The notes under the pieces were generated by a model. It made no database searches, was not told the DNA's origin, and saw only the letters and a program-made list of their open reading frames with translations. Both the position numbers and the translations under genes were made by a program. This document shows, piece by piece, positions 7,861-16,503 of a DNA stretch of 64,000 nucleotides. Every line of letters starts with the position of its first letter. The stretch's first letter is position 1. Source of the DNA: Aromatoleum toluclasticum ATCC 700605 (lineage in GTDB: Bacteria; Pseudomonadota; Gammaproteobacteria; Burkholderiales; Rhodocyclaceae); assembly GCF_000378245.1 (NCBI RefSeq), contig NZ_KB899495.1:153113-217112 (forward strand). Direction: 5' to 3'.

Positions 7861-10320
7861 TCATACGCCGGCAGCGGCGCGCTCGGCGCCCTGTGCCAGC
7901 ACCGGACGCACGACTTTGCGCGGCGGCGTGTTGACGATCTGCGCCAGCGGTGCCGCGGCGAACGAGGCCGCCCGCCGCTCCTCGGCCACGGCGCCGTAAG
8001 CGGTGCTGCGCTGGCGCGGCTCGCGCCCGGCGCTGCGGATCAGGCGCTCCATCTCGGCCGGGGGCTTCTCCTGGCCGTGCTGCGCGCCGGCGGCACGGGT
8101 GATCATCTCGTTCATCAGCGTGCCGCCGAGGTCGTTGGCGCCCGCCGCCAGCGCCACGAGCGCGCCGGCGTCGCCCATCTTCACCCACGAGGTCTGGATG
8201 TTGTCGATGAGGCCGTTGAGCACGAGGCGGGCGACGCTGTGCATCAGCACCGCTTCGCGGAAGGTCGGCCCCTTGCGTGCGCGCCCCTTCAGGTACATGG
8301 GCGCCTGTTCGCCGACGAAGGGCAGCGGCACGAACTCGGTGAAGCCGCCCGTCTGGCGCTGCAGCTCGCGCAGGCGGACGAGATGGCGCGCCCAGTGCAC
8401 GATGCGATCGACATGACCGAACATGATCGTCGAAGTCGTCCTGAGGCCGACGCGGTGCGCGCTGCCGACCACTTCCAGCCACTCGTCGGTGCGCAGCTTG
8501 TCGGGACAGATGACCGCCCGCACCTCGTCGTCGAGCATTTCGGCCGCGGTGCCGGGCAGGGTGTTGAGCCCGGCATCGCGCAGCCGGCGCAGGAAGGTCT
8601 CCACCGGCATGTCGAGCGTACGCGCGCCCTGCGCCACTTCCAGCGGCGAGAAGGCATGCACGTGGATGTTCGGCGCCACGGCGCGGATCGTCGCGAGCAG
8701 GTCGAGGTACTTCTGCCCGGTGTACGCGGGGTGGATGCCGCCCTGCAGGCACACTTCGGTGCCGCCGCGCTCCCACGCCTCGCGCACACGCCGCGCCACC
8801 TCGTCGTGTTCGAGGTCGTAGGGCGCGCCGGCGAGCTTCTCGTTGTGCTTGCCCTTGGAGAAGGCGCAGAACTGGCAGTTGAAATAACAGATGTTGGTGT
8901 AGCTGATGTTGCGATTGACCACGTAGCTGACCGCCTCGCCGCAGCGGTGCCGGCGCAGCTGGTCGGCCGCCTGGCAGACGTAGGCGAACTCCGGGCCGCG
9001 CGCCTGGAACAGGCGCACGATCTCGGCCTCGTCGAGGGCGGCGCCGGCACTGGCGCGCGCGACGATGTCCATCACCTCGGGCGCCACGTCGCCGTCGGCG
9101 ATGGGGGCCTGCGGCGCGGCCGCGGCCTCGGCGGGCAGCGCGCCGCCCTTGCCCGGCAGCCAGTCGTCGAGGCGCGGATAGCCCTCGGCATCGACCATCC
9201 GCAGCACGACCTTGTGCACCGTCGGCGCCAGCCACGTCGCGCCGTCGACGACGTACGACGGATACACCGTGAGGCGCTCGTGCAGGTACTTGCCTGCGGC
9301 GGCGGTCTGGCTTCGCAGCTGTTCCACATGCGGCCACGGCGCCTCGGGATTGACGAAATCCGGCGTCAGCGGCGACACGCCGCCCCAGTCGTTGATGCCG
9401 GCCGCGACCAGATGCGGCAGCTCGCCCGGGCTCAGATTGGGCGGCGCCTGGATGCTCATGTCGGGGCCGAGGACGAGGCGCGCGACGGCGATGGTCCACA
9501 GCATGTCGTCGAGATCCGGCTCGGGCGCGTCGGCCATCTTGGTGCCGGGCTTGGCGCGGAAATTCTGGATGATGATTTCCTGCAGATGGCCATATTGCGC
9601 ATGCAGGTCGCGCAGCGCGAGCAGCGATTCGATGCGCTCGGTGCGCGATTCGCCGATGCCGATCAGGATCCCCGAGGTGAAGGGCACGCGCGCCTCGCCG
9701 GCGAGGCGGATGGTTTCGAGCCGGCGCTCCGGCGCCTTGTCGGGCGATCCGAAGTGCGGTTTGCCCCGCTCGCCCAGCGCTCCCGCGGAGGATTCGAGCA
9801 TCAGGCCCATCGATGCGGAGACCGGACGCAGCACCTCGATGTCGGCCTGCGTCAGGTTGCCCGCGTTGATGTGCGGCAGCACGCCGGTTTCCTCGAGGAC
9901 GCGGCCGGCGACATGCGCGAGATAGTCGATGGTCGACCCGAAGCCGAGCCACGCCAGCGCGTCGCGCGCCTCCTGCCAGCGCTGTTCGGGCTTCTCGCCG
10001 AGCGTGAAGAGCGCCTCCTTGCAGCCCAGCGCGGCCGCCTCGCGCACCGTCGCGAGCACCGATTCGACCGGGAGATAGGCGCGTCCGACGCTCTTCGGCG
10101 TGCCCGCGAAGGCGCAGTAGTGGCACACGTCGCGGCACAGCTGCGTGAGCGGGATGAACACCTTGCGCGACCACGTGACGAGGTTGCGGAAGCCGCGGTC
10201 GCGCACCTGGCGCGCCTCGGCCATCAGGCGTGCGGTATCGGTCTGGGTCGCGAGCGCGAGGGCTTCGGCCCGCGTGGGCAGGCGCCGCTGGGCGAGAAAG
10301 GGCATCTCAATGCGTGACAT
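7861..10320 (-). CDS. fbiC: FO synthase (fused CofG-CofH, radical SAM)
   Basis: An 819-residue fusion that builds the deazaflavin ring FO from tyrosine and 5-amino-6-ribitylaminouracil. Two radical-SAM CxxxCxxC motifs are visible: Cys62, Cys66 and Cys69 in CRDVCHYCAF (CofG half, near the N-terminus) and CYFNCQFCAF near residue 478 (CofH half). This is the actinobacterial FbiC order, whereas many archaea have two separate genes. I start at the ATG of MSRIEMPFLAQR because AGGAA precedes it; an ATG 15 bases upstream lacks a leader. The start overlaps the cofC stop by 14 bases, indicating translational coupling. In a proteobacterium this fusion points to horizontal acquisition of F420 synthesis at some time, though base use here does not differ visibly from its neighbours. 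Confidence 0.95.
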   Translation of the reverse strand: MSRIEMPFLAQRRLPTRAEALALATQTDTARLMAEARQVRDRGFRNLVTWSRKVFIPLTQLCRDVCHYCAFAGTPKSVGRAYLPVESVLATVREAAALGCKEALFTLGEKPEQRWQEARDALAWLGFGSTIDYLAHVAGRVLEETGVLPHINAGNLTQADIEVLRPVSASMGLMLESSAGALGERGKPHFGSPDKAPERRLETIRLAGEARVPFTSGILIGIGESRTERIESLLALRDLHAQYGHLQEIIIQNFRAKPGTKMADAPEPDLDDMLWTIAVARLVLGPDMSIQAPPNLSPGELPHLVAAGINDWGGVSPLTPDFVNPEAPWPHVEQLRSQTAAAGKYLHERLTVYPSYVVDGATWLAPTVHKVVLRMVDAEGYPRLDDWLPGKGGALPAEAAAAPQAPIADGDVAPEVMDIVARASAGAALDEAEIVRLFQARGPEFAYVCQAADQLRRHRCGEAVSYVVNRNISYTNICYFNCQFCAFSKGKHNEKLAGAPYDLEHDEVARRVREAWERGGTEVCLQGGIHPAYTGQKYLDLLATIRAVAPNIHVHAFSPLEVAQGARTLDMPVETFLRRLRDAGLNTLPGTAAEMLDDEVRAVICPDKLRTDEWLEVVGSAHRVGLRTTSTIMFGHVDRIVHWARHLVRLRELQRQTGGFTEFVPLPFVGEQAPMYLKGRARKGPTFREAVLMHSVARLVLNGLIDNIQTSWVKMGDAGALVALAAGANDLGGTLMNEMITRAAGAQHGQEKPPAEMERLIRSAGREPRQRSTAYGAVAEERRAASFAAAPLAQIVNTPPRKVVRPVLAQGAERAAAGV

Positions 10321-11056
10321 TTTCCTGGTCTCCATGGGGTCGGGGGGTACGCTTGCGCCGGTCGCCGTCTCCCGGACAAGCCGGGAGCGCGTGCAGGCGC
10401 CGCGCGATTCTTATGTGTTCGAGATAATTCTGGACGTGCGTGACGGGCTCGGCGCCGGTGCGGGCGACGAGTTCGGCGAGATCCTGCGGCCAGTCGACGT
10501 CGAAGGCGACGCCCGGCAGTTCCACCACGCGCAGGGTCGCCTCCAGCGCCACCGCCTGGCGGACGTGATGGACGAAGCTGTTGCGCCCGTACGCGAAGGT
10601 GAATTCGCGCGCCGGCGAGCAGATCATGCAGTTGGTGCCTTCGCGATGACGGTCCGGTGCGATGGTCACCGCCGGCCGCGACTGCGGCTCGTGGGCCAGC
10701 GCGAGGCGGGTGATTTCCGCCGCCGACAGCAGCGGAATGTCGGCATGCAGCACCAGCACGTCGTCGATGCCGGCGCGGGCGAGCGTGGCGACGGCGGCCT
10801 GCACCGTGCCGTTCAGCCCGCGCGCGCCGAGCGCCGATTCGGGCAGCCAGTCGGCGTGAAAGCGATCGACGAGGGGGCGCGCGCCCGGATCCCCCGCCAC
10901 GACGACGGTCCCCGCCAGACAAGGGTGGTGCGCCAGCACCGCGAGCACGTCGGCGAGCATCGCCTTGACCAGTTCCTCGCGCTCGCGCGGGGACAGGATC
11001 CGGGCGAGGCGCTGCTTGGCGCGCGAAAACTGCTTCACCGGAATCAGGGCATGCAT
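10307..11056 (-). CDS. cofC: Phospholactate/phosphoenolpyruvate/phosphoglycerate guanylyltransferase
   Basis: A 249-residue nucleotidyltransferase of the CofC/FbiD family, which joins GMP to a three-carbon phosphoacid to give the activated donor used by CofD. The N-terminal [18 protein letters not shown] has the glycosyltransferase-A-like nucleotide loop with the family KxxxxAKxRL pattern; VLVLHADIPLLSAAEI carries the metal-binding Asp-x-Pro motif. Its start overlaps the end of cofD by 13 bases and its stop overlaps the start of fbiC by 14 bases. Which acid it uses (2-phospholactate, PEP or 3-phosphoglycerate) is not decided by what I can see, and matters because no dehydro-F420 reductase domain is present in the window. 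Confidence 0.9.
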   Translation of the reverse strand: MHALIPVKQFSRAKQRLARILSPREREELVKAMLADVLAVLAHHPCLAGTVVVAGDPGARPLVDRFHADWLPESALGARGLNGTVQAAVATLARAGIDDVLVLHADIPLLSAAEITRLALAHEPQSRPAVTIAPDRHREGTNCMICSPAREFTFAYGRNSFVHHVRQAVALEATLRVVELPGVAFDVDWPQDLAELVARTGAEPVTHVQNYLEHIRIARRLHALPACPGDGDRRKRTPRPHGDQENVTH

Positions 11057-12018
11057 GGCGCCTCCTCCTCCTCGCGCAGCGCGCGCGCAAAGGCCAGCAC
11101 CCGGCGCGCCAGGCCGACCTTGTCCTGGCGGTTGCGCATCAGCGTCGGCACCACCAGCACCTTGATGCCGAGTGCGCGGATGGCCGGCGCCTGGGCGACG
11201 TCGGCATCGTCGATGACGAAGCCGTCGATCAGCTCGCCGTAGTGGGCCGCCACCGCCTCGGCGGTCTGCGGCAGGTTCAGCTCCTGCATCATCTTCGCCG
11301 CAGGCCCCTTCACCGCCGCCCCGGCGATGATCGGCGACACGGCGATCACCGGGGCGGCGCTGGCGCGCAGCGCGGCCTCTACTCCCGGCAGGCGCAACAT
11401 CGGGGCGACGCTGACGAAGGGATTCGAGGGGCAGATCACCGTCGCCCCGAGCGTAGGCGAGCGCAGGCTTTCGACAAGCTGCGGATGCGGGCGCGCCGCG
11501 TCGATGCCGTCGAAGCGGAAGCCGGCGACGCGCGGCTCGCAGCGGCGCCGCACGAAGTAGTCCTGGAACGGCAACTCGCCCGCTTCGGTCTGCACCATCG
11601 TACGCACCGGATCGTCGCTCATCGGCAGCAAGGTGTGCGCCACGCCCAGCGCGCGGCACAGCCGGCGGGTGACCTGCGACAGCGACTCGCCCGCGCGCAG
11701 GCGCTGGCTGCGCACCAGGTGGGTGGCGATGTCGCGGTCGCCGAGGCGGAACCACGTCTCGGCCCCGTAGCGCCCGAGCGCGTCCATGGCCGCCCAGCTT
11801 TCCCCGGCGAGGCCCCAGCCCTGCTCGGCGTTGCCGATGCCGGCCAGCGTGTACATGACGGTATCGAGGTCGGGGGAAATGCTCAGGCCGAGGTGGTCGA
11901 AGTCGTCCCCGGTGTTGGCGACGATCGTCAGCTCGCCGGGGCGCAGCTCGTCGGCGAGGCCCAGCGCCAGCTTCGCGCCGCCGACCCCGCCCGAAAGTGC
12001 CAGGATTTCCCGTTTCAT
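11044..12018 (-). CDS. cofD: 2-phospho-L-lactate transferase (F420-0 synthesis)
   Basis: A 324-residue protein of the CofD/FbiA family, which transfers the phosphoacid part from its GDP-activated form onto FO. Conserved segments are [18 protein letters not shown] at the N-terminus, [20 protein letters not shown] near residues 35-54 (metal and FO pocket) and [16 protein letters not shown] in the middle. I choose the ATG of [11 protein letters not shown], with GGGAG at 8 bases, over an ATG 21 bases upstream with a weak leader. It follows the acyl-CoA dehydrogenase at 12045 by only 26 bases, so the F420 genes are fused into the catabolic operon rather than having their own promoter. Confidence 0.93.
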   Translation of the reverse strand: MKREILALSGGVGGAKLALGLADELRPGELTIVANTGDDFDHLGLSISPDLDTVMYTLAGIGNAEQGWGLAGESWAAMDALGRYGAETWFRLGDRDIATHLVRSQRLRAGESLSQVTRRLCRALGVAHTLLPMSDDPVRTMVQTEAGELPFQDYFVRRRCEPRVAGFRFDGIDAARPHPQLVESLRSPTLGATVICPSNPFVSVAPMLRLPGVEAALRASAAPVIAVSPIIAGAAVKGPAAKMMQELNLPQTAEAVAAHYGELIDGFVIDDADVAQAPAIRALGIKVLVVPTLMRNRQDKVGLARRVLAFARALREEEEAPCMP

Positions 12019-12044
12019 CGCCTCGCTCCCGTCGCTCATGCCCG

Positions 12045-13160
12045 TCAGGCGTAGCAGTGCGCCATGTGGCGCGCCACCGTTTCGCGGTGCCAGCCCGCAT
12101 CGCCGGCGGTCACGGCGTTGGCCCGCGCGCGCCGCAGATGCAGATGCACGTCCAGTTCCCACGTGTAGCCGATGCCGCCGTGCAGTTGCACCGCCGCCTC
12201 GGCCGCGTCGACCGCGGTCTCGCCGATGAAGGCCTTGGCCGCCGCCACCAGCGCGCCGGCATCGCCGCGCCGTTCGTCGAGCGCGAGGCAGGCGGCGTAC
12301 AGCAGGCTGCGGCCGATCTCGACGTTCACCTGCACGTCGGCGAGGCGGTGGCTGACGGCCTGGAAGCTTCCGATCGCGCGGCCGAACTGCACGCGCTCCT
12401 TCGCGTAGGCGGTCGTCATCGCCAGGGCGGCCCCGGCGCTGCCGAGCAGGTCCGCTGCGACGAGCGCCGTCCATACTGCGTAGGCGTCGTGCGCCGCGCC
12501 GGCGTCCGGCACCATGCGCTGCGCCTCGACCCGCACGCCGTCGAAGCGCAGCTCGACGATGTCCTGCGCGTCGATGCGCTGCATCGGCACCGCTTCCACG
12601 CCGGCCGCGCCGGCTTCGACCGGCAGCAGCCGGACTTCGTCGCCGACCCGCGCGGCGACGAGGAACAGGCCTGCCGTGCTGCCGTCGGCGACGAAGATCT
12701 TGCTGCCCGACAGCCGCAGGCCACCGTCACCGGCCTGCGCCGCCATGACGACGGCATCCGGCCCCCAGGTGCCGTTGGGCTCTTCCACCGCGAGGGTCAC
12801 GGGCAAGCTGCCGGCGATGATCCGCGGCAGCAGTTCGGCCTTCAGCGCCGCGCCGCCGCTGCGGTCGAGCGCGATCGCGCCGGCCAGCGTCGACGTCATC
12901 GCGCCCGGCAGCAGCGCGCGCCCGGCCTCTTCCGCCAGCAGCGCGGCGCCGATCACGCCCAGACCGCTGCCGCCGCCGGCCTCGCTGCAGCCGGCACCGA
13001 ACCAGCCCATCTCCGCCAGCTCGGCCCACAACTGCGCCGGCATCCGCGACGGCGGCGTGTCGAGCGCGCGGCGCGCGGACTCGGCCTTCCAGCGCTGCGC
13101 GAGCAGGTCGCGGGCGATGTCGCGCAGCGCAACCAGTTCTTCGCCAAGTTCGAAATCCAT
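12045..13160 (-). CDS. Acyl-CoA dehydrogenase family subunit (second of a pair)
   Basis: A 371-residue acyl-CoA dehydrogenase fold protein starting [20 protein letters not shown] (an extra ATG one codon upstream is also possible; GGGGAGG precedes both). It shows the N-terminal helical domain, a middle beta domain ([20 protein letters not shown]) that lacks the usual TEPxAGSD flavin-binding sequence, and the C-terminal helices with [20 protein letters not shown] and [20 protein letters not shown]. The stop of its neighbour overlaps its start. Adjacent unequal acyl-CoA dehydrogenase genes are typical of the heterotetrameric FadE pairs of actinobacterial sterol side-chain oxidation; here it would be the partner with a degenerate middle domain. 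The substrate is unknown. Confidence 0.88.
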   Translation of the reverse strand: MDFELGEELVALRDIARDLLAQRWKAESARRALDTPPSRMPAQLWAELAEMGWFGAGCSEAGGGSGLGVIGAALLAEEAGRALLPGAMTSTLAGAIALDRSGGAALKAELLPRIIAGSLPVTLAVEEPNGTWGPDAVVMAAQAGDGGLRLSGSKIFVADGSTAGLFLVAARVGDEVRLLPVEAGAAGVEAVPMQRIDAQDIVELRFDGVRVEAQRMVPDAGAAHDAYAVWTALVAADLLGSAGAALAMTTAYAKERVQFGRAIGSFQAVSHRLADVQVNVEIGRSLLYAACLALDERRGDAGALVAAAKAFIGETAVDAAEAAVQLHGGIGYTWELDVHLHLRRARANAVTAGDAGWHRETVARHMAHCYA

Positions 13161-14326
13161 CATGCCTCCCCGGTCGAACGCGGCAGGCCGAGCACGCGCT
13201 CGGCGATGACGTTGTGCATGATTTCGCTGGTGCCGCCGCCGATGCTGTAGCCGAGCGAATCGAAGTAGCCGGCCACGAGCCGCCCCTTGCCGACGACGTG
13301 GGGCGATTTCTTGGTCAGGCAGGCGTAAGGGCCGGCGTTGTCGAGCGCCGCGCGGGCGACCTTCTGCCGCAGCTTCGCGGCGAACAGCTTGCCCACCGAG
13401 GCCGAGGCCCCCGGCTGGCGCCCGGCGAGCTGGTCGCTCAGCGCGCGCAAGCCGAGGTAGCGCAGGCCTTCGAGTTCGATCCAGTACTGCGCCGCCTGCT
13501 GCCGCGCCACGGCGTCGGCGATCTCGCCGCCCGCCGCCGCTTGCCGCCACAGCCGTTCGAGGCTGCCTTCCAGCGAGATGACGCCGGACAGGCCGCTGCG
13601 CTCGTGGTCGAGCGTGCTGCGCGCGATCTTCCAGCCGCCATGCAGCTCGCCGACGAGCTGCTCGCGCGGGATGCGCACGGCATCGAAGAACACCTCGGAG
13701 AAATGCACGCCGCCGCCGGCGTTGCGCAGCGGGCGCACGCTGATGCCCGGCGTATCCATGCGGCAGAGCAGATAGCTGATGCCTTCGCGCTGGGGTGCCG
13801 ACGGATCGGTGCGCACCAGCAGGAAGCACCAGTCGGCGATCGGCCCGAGGCTGGTCCACAACTTCTGCCCGGTAACGACGAAGTCGTCGCCTTCGAGCAC
13901 CGCGCGCGTCGTCAGCGAGGCCAGATCGCTGCCCGCGCCGGGTTCGCTGAAGCCCTGGCACCACAGCTCCTCGCCGGACAGGATGCGCGGCAGGAAGCGG
14001 CGGCGCTGCGCCTCGGTGCCGTGCCGCACCAGCGTCGGACCGAGGATCGACAGGCCGATGGTGTTGATCAGCGGCGGCAATTTGGCGCGGGCCATCTCTT
14101 CCGACACGATCACCTGTTGCGTCAGCGTCGCGTCCTGCCCGCCGTAGGCCTTCGGCCACGCCAGGCCGACGTAGCCGGCCTCCCACAGACGCCGTTGCCA
14201 GTCGCGCGCGGCTTGCACCGGATCGGCCGCCTTCGCCACCGCGGCCGCGTGATGGGCGTTGGCGGCGATCCATTCGCGGCAGCGCAGCCGGTAGGCTTCC
14301 TCGGCGGCAGTGAACTTGAGGTCCAT
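13160..14326 (-). CDS. Acyl-CoA dehydrogenase (first of a pair)
   Basis: A 388-residue acyl-CoA dehydrogenase. The middle domain has the FAD/substrate segment CQGFSEPGAGSDLASLTT; a helix-G segment STLDHERSGLSG carries a glutamate at the place used as base by isovaleryl-CoA dehydrogenase, while the C-terminal IGGGTSEIMHNVIAERVLGL has Gly where medium-chain enzymes have their Glu base. It introduces a double bond alpha-beta to the CoA thioester and passes electrons to ETF. The stop codon overlaps the next acyl-CoA dehydrogenase start (TGATG), supporting an obligate alpha-beta complex. It lies between LLM oxidoreductases and the F420 genes in the same operon. Confidence 0.92.
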   Translation of the reverse strand: MDLKFTAAEEAYRLRCREWIAANAHHAAAVAKAADPVQAARDWQRRLWEAGYVGLAWPKAYGGQDATLTQQVIVSEEMARAKLPPLINTIGLSILGPTLVRHGTEAQRRRFLPRILSGEELWCQGFSEPGAGSDLASLTTRAVLEGDDFVVTGQKLWTSLGPIADWCFLLVRTDPSAPQREGISYLLCRMDTPGISVRPLRNAGGGVHFSEVFFDAVRIPREQLVGELHGGWKIARSTLDHERSGLSGVISLEGSLERLWRQAAAGGEIADAVARQQAAQYWIELEGLRYLGLRALSDQLAGRQPGASASVGKLFAAKLRQKVARAALDNAGPYACLTKKSPHVVGKGRLVAGYFDSLGYSIGGGTSEIMHNVIAERVLGLPRSTGEA

Positions 14327-14329
14327 GGC

Positions 14330-15406
14330 TCAGGCGACGAGGCGGGTATGGAGTTGCGACGCCGCGACGCGGATGCTGTCGAGCACGTCCACATGCGCGC
14401 GCCCCGGCAGGTACATGCGGCACAGCAGGTGGTTGATGCCCACATCGCCCTTCAGGCGCAGCAGCCGCCCCAGCACCTCGTCGTGGCTGCCGTACAGCGC
14501 GCAGCCGGCCAACAGGGCCTCGTCGCTCATGCCGCGGATGACGGCGAGATCCTTCTGGTCCTCGCGCCCCTCGGCGCGCAGCGCGTCGATGCGCGCGCGC
14601 AGGCCCGGCAGCGCCTTTTCGCGGGCGACCTTGCCGTCGGCGGCGAGGAACAGCTCGCGCGCCAGCGCCACCTCGACCTCGCAGCGGTCGCGGCCGGCCT
14701 TCGCCAGCGCCGCGTCGTACCAGCCGACCTTGGCCCTGACCTCGTCCTCGGTTTCCAGCGACGACACCAGCAGGCTGTAGCCGCGCGACGCGGCCCACTC
14801 GATCATGGCGCGCGACGTGGCATTGACCCACAGCGGCGGATGCGGCAGCTGGATCGGGCGCGGCAGCAGGGGCAGGTATTCCGCCTCGGTCTGCCCGCGC
14901 CGCCACTGGTCGACGAACTTCCGCTCGCCGGGCTCGCGACGCCAGCCGCGCTCGCCTTTCGCGTGCAGCGGGAACACGTAGTGTTCGCCGATGTACTGCA
15001 CGTTGCTTTGCGACCATACGGCGCGCACCAGATCGACGGCCTCGCGCAGGCACGCCTCGCGCTGCTCCCACGGCACGCCCGCGGCGGCGAATTCGCCGGC
15101 GCGTTCGCCGGCCGACACGCCCATGATCAGGCGCCCGCGCGACACGATGTCGACCAGCGCGTAGTCCTCGGCGCTATTCACCGGGAAATCCAGCGCCAGC
15201 TGGCGATTGGCCGGGCCGACGCGGATCGAGCGGGTGGCGGCCGCGGCTGCGGCGGCGAGCGGCGCGACTTCCGGCGTGCCGAGCGCGCCGTGGTGTTCCT
15301 CGAACAGCGCCGCGTCGAAGCCCAGGCGGTCGGCCTCGGCGATCTGCGCCAGCGCGTCGTGGTAGGAGCACTGCGGCCCCAGCGAATACAACAGACCCAG
15401 TCTCAT
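14330..15406 (-). CDS. LLM-class flavin/F420-dependent oxidoreductase
   Basis: A 358-residue luciferase-fold enzyme starting MRLGLLYSLGPQCSYHDALA with a GGGCGGAA leader. Segments EADRLGFDAALFEEHHGALG, LALDFPVNSAEDYALVDIVS and RGRLIMGVSAGERAGEF fit the family; the C-terminal part contains GSHDEVLGRLLRLKGDVGIN. It resembles flavin monooxygenase-type LLM proteins more than the short F420 reductases, so either an F420 or an FMN role is possible. Its start overlaps the stop of the upstream LLM by the ATGA sequence, and the acyl-CoA dehydrogenase follows after 3 bases. The tight packing indicates co-translation of two LLM proteins, possibly as a complex. Confidence 0.85.
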   Translation of the reverse strand: MRLGLLYSLGPQCSYHDALAQIAEADRLGFDAALFEEHHGALGTPEVAPLAAAAAAATRSIRVGPANRQLALDFPVNSAEDYALVDIVSRGRLIMGVSAGERAGEFAAAGVPWEQREACLREAVDLVRAVWSQSNVQYIGEHYVFPLHAKGERGWRREPGERKFVDQWRRGQTEAEYLPLLPRPIQLPHPPLWVNATSRAMIEWAASRGYSLLVSSLETEDEVRAKVGWYDAALAKAGRDRCEVEVALARELFLAADGKVAREKALPGLRARIDALRAEGREDQKDLAVIRGMSDEALLAGCALYGSHDEVLGRLLRLKGDVGINHLLCRMYLPGRAHVDVLDSIRVAASQLHTRLVA

Positions 15407-16446
15407 TTCCGCCCCCCCTCGCGCAGCATCGGCATCACTTCCTTGGCAAACAGCTCCATCGACTCCAGCATCCGGTCATTGCGGAAATTGGCCCAGCTCA
15501 GGCGCGCCAGCAGCATGTCGACGCCGTAATCGACGACCGGGCGGAACATCTCGCGCACCCGCGCCGGACCGCCGCGCGGCCGGTTCGGATTGGTGATGAA
15601 CTGCTCCTTCATGCCCGGCGGCGGCTCGGTGACCTGCGAGCCGTCTTCGTTGAACATGCGGAAGAAGCCGAAGCCGATGAACTGGTCGCGCATCGCCGGC
15701 CAGTAGTCCTGCTCGATCGTCACGGCGGCCTCCTCGTCGCTCGCGGCGAGATAGACGTCGACGAACTTGGCCCGCTTCAGGCTGGCCGGGTCGCGGCCGA
15801 ACTCGCGCGCGAACTCGGCGTAGCGGTCGAACACCGTCATGCCGCACTCGGCGTCGCCGGTGGTGCAGTACGGCCAGCCGCGCTTGGCCGCCGCCTTGAC
15901 CGACCAGTCGGCGAAGCCGCCGCACACCCACATCGGCACCTCGCGCTGGACGGGGCGCGTCTTGAGCGAGACGTCCTTGTAGTTGTAGTACTCGCCGCTG
16001 AAGGAGAAGGTCTCCTCGGTCAGCGCGCGGCGCACCACCTCGAAAGCCTCGATGAAGCGCGCACCGATGCGGCCGATCTCGACGCCGTGGCCGTGGAACT
16101 CTTCCGGCCGATAACCGGCGCCGAGGCCCAGCACCAGACGGCCGTTGGAAATGCGGTCGAGCACCGCCGCCTGCTCGGCGACCTTGAGCGGATCGTGCTG
16201 CGGCACCAGCAGCGCGCCGGTGACGAGCTTGATGCGGCTGGTCGCGAGCGCGACCGGCGCGAACGCGGTCAGCAGCGACGGACAGTAGCCGTCATACCAG
16301 AACGAGTGCTCGGTGAGCGCGAAGCCGTCGTAGCCGAGCTCCTCGGCGCGCCGCGCATGCACCACCAGGTCGTCGTACATGTCGGCGTGCGAACGCCGGT
16401 ACGAATGGGGACTCTGCATCCCGTACGGTCCGATCACGATATCCAT
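15403..16446 (-). CDS. LLM-class flavin/F420-dependent oxidoreductase
   Basis: A 347-residue luciferase-fold protein. I start it at the ATG of MDIVIGPYGMQSPHSYRRSH, 11 bases after GAGGAGG; an in-frame GTG three codons upstream is closer to that leader and is the alternative. Family segments are RRAEELGYDGFALTEHSFWY, IKLVTGALLVPQHDPLKVAE and NGRLVLGLGAGYRPEEFHGHG; the last parallels the 4265-5260 protein, and the two share the mid-protein PMWVCGG / DMWFCGG turn, so they are clear paralogues. It is placed second in the operon, behind the acyl-CoA ligase, and is translationally coupled to the next LLM. F420 use is inferred from context. Confidence 0.86.
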   Translation of the reverse strand: MDIVIGPYGMQSPHSYRRSHADMYDDLVVHARRAEELGYDGFALTEHSFWYDGYCPSLLTAFAPVALATSRIKLVTGALLVPQHDPLKVAEQAAVLDRISNGRLVLGLGAGYRPEEFHGHGVEIGRIGARFIEAFEVVRRALTEETFSFSGEYYNYKDVSLKTRPVQREVPMWVCGGFADWSVKAAAKRGWPYCTTGDAECGMTVFDRYAEFAREFGRDPASLKRAKFVDVYLAASDEEAAVTIEQDYWPAMRDQFIGFGFFRMFNEDGSQVTEPPPGMKEQFITNPNRPRGGPARVREMFRPVVDYGVDMLLARLSWANFRNDRMLESMELFAKEVMPMLREGGRK

Positions 16447-16503
16447 GGATTCCACATCCTCCTCAATGCTGTTCGACTGTCGGGAAACGACGGCCCGCAG
16501 CGG

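Noticed and set aside
12045-15071. A single 1008-codon minus-strand frame that could be read as a fusion protein
   Set aside because: Only its last 371 codons have acyl-CoA dehydrogenase sequence; the earlier part is opposite-frame sequence of the neighbouring acyl-CoA dehydrogenase and LLM genes. The real start has a GGGGAGG leader.
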